64,000 nucleotides of DNA, taken from positions 15,033,626 to 15,097,625 of the forward strand of contig NC_049993.1 of NCBI RefSeq assembly GCF_000003815.2. The letters are read 5' to 3'. Positions 58,091-64,000 of this stretch are shown here, in pieces. The number at the start of each line of letters is the position of its first letter. Positions within the stretch are counted from its first letter, which is position 1. The position numbers and the translations under genes were made by a program. The stretch is from Branchiostoma floridae (lineage: Eukaryota; Chordata; Leptocardii; Amphioxiformes; Branchiostomatidae). The notes beneath the pieces were generated by a model. The model had not been told where the DNA came from. It worked only from the letters and a program-made list of their open reading frames with translations, and did no database searches.

Positions 58091-61000
58091 TTCTTTTACT
58101 TTATCCCTTTTTCTTTTTCTCCCACTCTCTCATTATTTCTCTTTTCCCTCTCTTTTCTCTTTTCTTCTCTCTATCTTTCTGCCTGCTATGGATTCGTTAC
58201 AGTCAGATTTAAAGTCAACAACTGAAACCGTAATCCCACCTTTCAACCATTGTTTATACTTAGTACTCATGCTGTCTTATCTTATTTTCTGTACAGGTGT
58301 GCACAGGTAACCTGTTGGCTGTCCTGACCAGACATTACCAAGGCGTGACCTGTCTTAGTTTTACAGACGATGGAAGTCACTTCCTGTCTGGTGGAGAGGA
58401 TAACCTTGTACTTGTCTGGCCTGTTCACAGGTAAGACTAAGACTGCCGTGCAGAACATATTGTGCATAACGTCTTAACCTTCCGTATCTACAAGTAACGT
58501 AAACGTAACACCGCTGTATGGCTGCAATATCCAGTGTTTCTGTATCATTCTATGGGACAGGGAATTGTGTGGTCACGGTCGCGTTGGACAGGTGGTCGCT
58601 ATAGACTGTTTCTAAATGCTTAGGTCAATGGGAATAATCCAAAGGACCGACAAAAAGTGACTGCATTGGCCAGTGGCCAGGTTGCTATGCAAAGGTGGCC
58701 ACTAATATAGGTTTGACTGTATGCTATTGTAATATAATTTGTATTCAACACACTTTTTTGTGTTTTTTCTGGTATTATCAGTGTTCTATCTGGAGGCAGT
58801 ACTGCAGTGGGCCATAGCCTGGAACCCAGACACACCCTGTCCCACCACTCCCTGCCTGTCACAGACCTGTACTGTGGCTGTGGAGGACTACAGGCCAGGG
58901 CAGTGTCTGCTTCTCTAGACCAGACCTGTAAGGTGAGAGCATGTAAATTCTGAATGGAATATTGCATGGCACTGGATAAGTTTTTAAACAATCACCGGCT
59001 CTCAGTCATAGTCATACGAGTAGTGGGCAAATTTGTGGTTATTCACATTTAGGCTGGCCAAATTTTTATATTACATATTACAATAAAGTTAAAGTTAACA
59101 AAGTGAACTGAAATGCATGAGGTCACTTGTCTTTTAATGTTAAACTTTAATTTCAATTTGCTTGATGATTATACATTTATCCTTCATCAGATAGGACAAG
59201 CAGTGTTTTTACTTAGGACAAGCAGTGTTTTTACTTCAATAGGAAGCAGGCTGATTAAAAATTCTAACTGGAAGCTATGTGACTCCACTGCCCACCCCAA
59301 AAAGAATCTAGGGCCGGCAGGTTTTTCTACTGTAGGTAGTGTAGGGAAACAGGAAACACAACATTTTTTCCTAGGCATTAGTCGACTATTTGATTAAGAA
59401 TATTCTTAACTGGAAAAAAAAAACATGATGATAAAGCCTAGGGACCTGGTTTATGCCCTGGTATAATGCTCAGTTTTAAGTGAATAAATAACCAGTCTCA
59501 AATTAAATTTTCCTCCCTGCCCTCTGAATTTAAGATGCCCTCTTATATTTCATACAATATATTTTACAAGTCTTTAAGAGACAAAGAAACTGTTGACAAT
59601 GCATTTTAAGATATGGAGCAAGCTTGTAGGGTTTTTATGTGATGTAATTTTACCAAACTGTTTTTTTTTTCTCCACAGTTATTTGAAGTCTCATCAGGCC
59701 AGCTCCTCTTGTCAGTTTCATTTGACGTCAGTATAACCTCCGTAACCATGGATACAGCAGAGACACGCCTCTTTGCAGGGGGCACCAATGGGAACATCCA
59801 CCAAGTCAACCTGCATGCTCAGGTATAGCTTTCATTACTGTTTCCTCTAGCAGGGCTCGAAAGACCACCTGCATATGCAGGTTAGTGCAGCTAGAATTTG
59901 AGCTGTGCAGGTATTTCTACCTGCACCTAACCTGCACTTGCCCATGTACTGGGTTTTATACATAAATGTCCAATGATTCAGGTGTATGTGGATTAGTTGC
60001 ATTGACTGTTAATACCTATCATGTATTAATAAAAAATAGCAATGGTTCCTGAACAATTTAAGTATGATCCATCTTTCCTACATTCAGAGTGGTGCAGGTG
60101 AAATTTGTCTGGTGCAGGTAATTTTCAATGTTACCTGCACCAGTGTAGGTATGCAGAAAAAAAGTATTTCGAGCCCTGGCTGTGCTGACAGCTACTTGCA
60201 TTTACTGACTGATTGAGTTTGCTGACATCAGTCAATTCCCTCTAATTTGTTGGATAATTCCTCCAATTTATATATATTGATTATTGTATGGGACCTGCCA
60301 TTTCCTGTAATTTAATCTCAAAGCAAACATTTCGTATTTCATTTCTTTCTGAATTTCTTTCTAGCCTGTTCAAAGAGAGAGACACTTTGAAGACTCTAAA
60401 GATGGCCATGCACAGGTCTTTAAAGGTCATAGGTAAGAAGGACACATAAAAATACCTATTACTGCCATTGGTATTCTTCAATAGTATGATAAAAAAAGTC
60501 TTCCACACAGACATACCTGTACAACATACCTCGATCTGTTATTTTGGAAATATCTATCTGAGTAACGTCTTTGGATTCTGAAACTCTGAAATCCATTAAA
60601 TGGTGTATGGTGTCAGCTATTATTATGATCCCAAGATATTCTACCTGAATATGTAATTAATGTATGAAAACAAATAACAAACTTTAAGGAACAGTAATGG
60701 TATAGGGTCTGCAACAATGTTAGTAGAATTATTTATATTAAGCAGTAATGCTTTTGTTTGTTTATACATAACAGTTGACATTCCTGTATGTCTTTTTTCT
60801 TTGTAAGCAAACAGATGATGTCTTGTCTGTTTGTTGTTTGTTAGTAAACAGGTGACGTGCCTGTCTGTCAGCATGGACGGCAGTCAGCTGTTGTCTGGGT
60901 CACATGACCACACGGCCAGACTGTGGGACATTCCCAGCATGCAGTGCATCCGGACGTTCTCACACAAAGGTAACAAAAGGGGGAGGGGGCATTCACAAGG

Positions 61001-63998
61001 TAGCCGAACACAGTTTTTGGCCTATGGGGATTTCTATAGTTAAGGGCCTCAAGGTGACTGGCTTCGACACAGAAAGAAATATAGTAGGGTGCACTTTAGC
61101 AATATCAAAATCGGATTTGTTCGAGCCACAAAATATTAAAAAGTTGCAAAATCCTGTCGGTGTATCTCACATGGTAACGTTCGATACAGGTGTTCTGGAC
61201 AAGGTGATAAAAAGCCGTATCACACAAAGTTTTATCACACAGGCTTCAATCAAATAATTTGAACATACTCTGCCCATGCTGAGTGCAGCGTGGTCGAAAA
61301 TTCTGAAACACTTGATTCAGACCTTGGAACATTGCTGTTGTAACAATTTTTGCTCGAGGGCACCAAATTTTCTCAAATCCTGGTGCATTTTGCATTGAAA
61401 TGTGTTTTCTCAGGTGGGTATACATGTATGTCACAAATGGAATACAACACGGTGTATTCCGCATCACCCTCGGTACCATCCCTCCCGCGGGTCAGATCAC
61501 CCTCCAGCCTTCCGGCGATCCTTCCCGTGGTTGAGTTGGTACCTTGGGTGATACGGAATACACCGTGTTGTATTCTATATTTACGGTAATTTCCTATTTC
61601 AGGTGCTGTCACCAATGCCATGCTCATCCTGCCCCCCTCCCACATGTTGGAAGGCAGAGGCAAGCCCAGCGCCCCCCTCCCACAGTTCAAACGTCACCTC
61701 TACACACAGGGAGAGGACATAGAGGAAGGAACTAGGAACACTGTAGATGTCAGAATAGGGCAGTACCGAAAGGTGTGTACTACACTAGTTAATTCTAAGT
61801 TAGGCCTAGGAAAAAAATAATTTGTTTCCTGTTTCCCTACCTATCCTAGAAAAACCTGCTGACCATAGACTTTTTTGGGGGTTGGCAGTGGAGTCACATA
61901 GCTTCCAGTCAGAATTTTCAAGTCTTCGAATTCTTGTCCACAGTGCAACCAAAGTGTGTTCAAATCATATGATGAAAGCCCAAGTAAAACCCATAGAACC
62001 CTGTGCGAAAAGTACCACCCTTTCAGGAAACCATTATTAAGCTTTTGCAGTGCCCAAGGTTGACATAAATTGTGATTCATTAAAGGCAATATGTCAAACT
62101 TTTCCAGGCCTCTTTAGACTTGGACATATGTAATCAAACAGTGTTAGAGGTTATGATATCCAGTGCTAGTTTGCATTGAATATTTTTTTTTTTTTTTCTT
62201 TTATTGCTTGCAGGGCCATGTTTCTGATCGGGTGCAGCAGGACTACACTGAACAGAAAAGAATACATGATTATACTGAACAGGTAATTGTAAAATATTAT
62301 GATCATTTTACAATGTGTATGTGAGATCACGTGGTGTAAATGGCAGCAATTTGGGCTCAGGCCCAAGAGGTCCTGGCTTCGAAACCTGCCATGTCATTGA
62401 TCTTGTGCCCTTGGGAAAGGCACTCAACATGACTTTTCTCACTTCACTCAGGTGAAAAATGAGTAAATATACGGTCAAGTCATGTAGTTTTAGATAGAAA
62501 GAGAGAGAGAGAGAGATAGATAGAGAGGGATACATACATGTATATCGCTACAGCAGAGAGCTAGTCCACTGGCAGTAGTCAGTGTGTTCATACTTTACCA
62601 CATGCTGAGAGCTTATTGGGGATTAAGCACTATGTACAATTTATGGGGAAAGCANNNNNNNNNNNNNNNNNNNNNNNNNNNNNNNNNNNNNNNNNNNNNN
62701 NNNNNNNNNNNNNNNNNNNNNNNNNNNNNNNNNNNNNNNNNNNNNNNNNNNNNNNNNNNNNNNNNNNNNNNNNNNNNNNNNNNNNNNNNNNNNNNNNNNN
62801 NNNNNNNNNNNNNNNNNNNNNNNNNNNNNNNNNNNNNNNNNNNNNNNNNNNNNNNNNNNNNNNNNNNNNNNNNNNNNNNNNNNNNNNNNNNNNNNNNNNN
62901 NNNNNNNNNNNNNNNNNNNNNNNNNNNNNNNNNNNNNNNNNNNNNNNNNGAGATCTACACATGCAACAATAGTTATTTCTGAGCTGTGCACACTTTAGAC
63001 ATCTAGGTGTCCAATACACCATTTACAAAGCATCGATAACAATGCATTCGAAGACAACAAGGCCAAAAGTTTTCAGTATACTTTTTTTGTAAATTTCGGG
63101 GTAGGCAGCTCGTCGTGGGACGAACACACTGTCACATTCATTGCCAAATTTATATAGATCATAATTACACATGCTCACGGCACAAGACGAACATGATTCA
63201 ACAACAATCTTGAATTTCTGTTGGTGACCTACAACTCATGTAAAAGTGTGAAGAACCGTTGCATAATAGCCCGGATCTACGACTGAATGGGCAAAATTGA
63301 ACGTACGCAGCCATTTTCCCGCCATTTTTATATCTACGCTAGCAGTGAAGTGTTACGTCATAGCGGTTGTGACGGACAGAAGTTAAATGAAAATTCTTGA
63401 CAGTATACGTCCGTTTTCTCATGACATTTTGTATGCTCATGCAGGTTTATGTTTTATGCATTTACTGACAGAAAAGGAAGGAACATCAGAGGATGTATAA
63501 ATGTACATAGCGGCAGTTAATTGTGCCGTGTTTCTTCCTACCGGTATTTTGTACCCCCTCCCAACCACGCGCCCGTTCGCCGTGTAATTCCGCGGCGTGT
63601 TACAATTACAATATTACGCTTTTAGCAGGACAAGAGTGGCAGAAAAGTTACACAGAAGAAGCGGCAAGGGTAACCTATAACAGCAACATGTAACTGGAGA
63701 AAATGATGCGTTGACAATTTGTCAAATCAGTATGGCTAGAGAAATCGTCGTAAACGTACCGGTATTATGATAATAGATGTTAAACTGTTTAGAGATAGAC
63801 ATACATTTTATTTGATACTTTTGTCATCAGATTGCCACTTTTATTTCTTCTTTTGTTCTTCAGAAGGATATTCAGGAGAAGGGTGATCATGGGAGTAAAC
63901 AGGATCTGGAGTTTGAAGTGAAGAGGTTGAAGCACATCAACCAGGAGTTGTATCAATATGCCGCTCAGAACATATTCAACACCAATGGAAAAAGCTGA
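56073..63998 (+). CDS. WDR18: WDR18, WD40 ribosome-biogenesis protein, ten exons
   Basis: Exons 56073-56285, 57808-57918, 58297-58430, 58782-58932, 59679-59822, 60365-60432, 60845-60969, 61603-61772, 62214-62282 and 63864-63998 join in phase to 439 aa (human WDR18 is about 430). WDR18 (yeast Ipi3 relative) works with PELP1 and TEX10 in the Rix1/rixosome complex that matures pre-60S ribosomes in the nucleolus and nucleoplasm. Family landmarks seen: [77 protein letters not shown] followed by [18 protein letters not shown], and a C-terminal charged helix ([16 protein letters not shown]) expected to serve complex assembly. The ATG at 56073 is chosen over the in-frame upstream methionine at 55995 because [13 protein letters not shown] matches the family start. 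The assembly gap falls in intron 9 and removes no recognised coding sequence. Confidence 0.97.
56435..56690. repeat. TG-rich tract in WDR18 intron 1
   Basis: Imperfect TGTGTG and TTTGTGTG run; the Cys/Val-rich plus frame and Thr/His-rich minus frames here are repeat translations. It directly abuts the foldback element that starts at 56691. Confidence 0.88.
56691..57529. mobile_element. 0.84-kb foldback element with about 240-bp inverted ends
   Basis: The left arm starts ATACTGAAAGACGGAATACC and runs through tandem TAATACCACG units, TATGTGTTCCCCACA, GCCTAAGAATTCCG, CCCCGCGCGGCATGATA and GGCCGGGTCA to about 56933. The right arm (about 57288-57529) is its close complement, ending GTCTTTCAGTACT. 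The central 350 bp are unique, with no ORF of note. It lies in WDR18 intron 1. Confidence 0.8.
57965..58185. repeat. (CT)n-rich tract in WDR18 intron 2
   Basis: CTCTCT runs with TTT and CCC interruptions. The Ser/Leu-rich open frames spanning exon 2 and this tract are repeat read-through, not protein. Confidence 0.9.
58510..58719. mobile_element. MITE-like element sharing GCGTTGGACA core with carrier intron 7
   Basis: Contains GGTCGCGTTGGACAGGTGGT, CGCTATAGACTGTTTCTAAA and TGCTTAGG, matching 9545-9656 (GGCCGCGTTGGACAAGTGGC, CGCTATAAACTATTTCTTAA). It ends AGGTTTGACTGTA, resembling one end of pogo/Tc1-type MITEs. In WDR18 intron 3. Confidence 0.6.
59851..60178. mobile_element. MITE, CAGGGCTCGAAATAC family (copy C, inverted)
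   Basis: Ends CAGGGCTCGAAAGAC and GTATTTCGAGCCCTG; the interior is the reverse orientation of copies A and B. 328 bp, in WDR18 intron 5. Confidence 0.8.
61440..61575. mobile_element. 136-bp palindromic MITE in WDR18 intron 7
   Basis: Arms GAATACAACACGGTGTATTC at the left and its complement at the right, each followed inward by CGCATCACCC/GGGTGATACG and GGTACC. GC-rich centre. No ORF of interest. Confidence 0.75.
62325..62495 (+). mobile_element. tRNA-derived SINE (copy 3)
   Basis: Head with a degraded B-box (TGGCTTCGAAACC), then GATCTTGTGCCCTTGGGAAA, CACTCAACATGACTTTTCTC and ACTTCACTCAGGTGAAAAAT. A short GA run follows at 62497-62526. Same family as 6800-6943 and 45345-45583, plus orientation. 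Confidence 0.65.
62655..62949. other. Assembly gap (295 N)
   Basis: Undetermined bases inside WDR18 intron 9. Exons on both sides join in phase, so no coding loss is implied; the true length of the gap is unknown. Confidence 1.
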
Positions 63999-64000
63999 TA

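Noticed and set aside
57793-58310. Ser/Leu-rich frames
   Set aside because: WDR18 exon 2 read-through into a CT tract; the true exon ends at 57918 with a GTAAGG donor.

Overview
The window looks like chordate nuclear DNA, most probably a lancelet (Branchiostoma) draft-assembly contig. That is inferred, not searched. The grounds are compact multi-exon genes with short GT-AG introns, vertebrate-type families (WDR18, GLB1L-like GH35, CYP2-like P450, receptor PTP with EGF/sushi ectodomain), a very high density of small inverted-repeat transposons and microsatellites, and an N-filled assembly gap at 62655-62949. Nothing bacterial is visible.

Six protein-coding genes can be read by joining exons at splice sites with matching phases. 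Each assembled CDS is a whole number of codons ending in a stop. (1) 781-2646, +: two-exon beta-1,3-galactosyltransferase-like Golgi enzyme, 375 aa. (2) 4761-10412, +: nine-exon SLC25 mitochondrial carrier, 281 aa, with an apparent U12-type AT-AC intron. (3) 14253-21326, -: seven-exon microsomal cytochrome P450 of CYP2 type, 503 aa. (4) 22938-37692, -: 22-exon receptor protein tyrosine phosphatase, 849 aa, with signal peptide, clipped EGF-like plus sushi domain, Ser/Thr/Pro stalk, one membrane span, Asn/Asp-rich linker and two PTP domains. (5) 41349-55316, -: 20-exon GH35 beta-galactosidase-like protein (GLB1L2/3 type), 638 aa, with no visible signal peptide. (6) 56073-63998, +: ten-exon WDR18, 439 aa, a WD40 ribosome-biogenesis factor. 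Genes 5 and 6 are head to head across about 0.75 kb and may share a promoter. The six genes do not form an obvious pathway; they are ordinary eukaryotic neighbours.

Introns and intergenic DNA are packed with non-autonomous elements: at least ten inverted-repeat (MITE/foldback) types, several in two to four copies, a tRNA-derived SINE family, LINE 3' remnants with (ATTC)n tails, a 22-bp minisatellite abutting a phosphatase splice donor, and many dinucleotide and trinucleotide tracts. The long Cys/Val-, Ser/Leu- or Val-rich open frames are translations of these simple repeats.

The observations most worth a second look are the AT-AC intron in the carrier gene, the minisatellite whose units resemble the adjacent 5' splice site, the altered membrane-distal phosphatase domain (catalytic Cys/Arg kept, WPD Asp and KNRY Tyr changed), and the 1.1-kb GC-rich inverted-repeat element in the P450 first intron.
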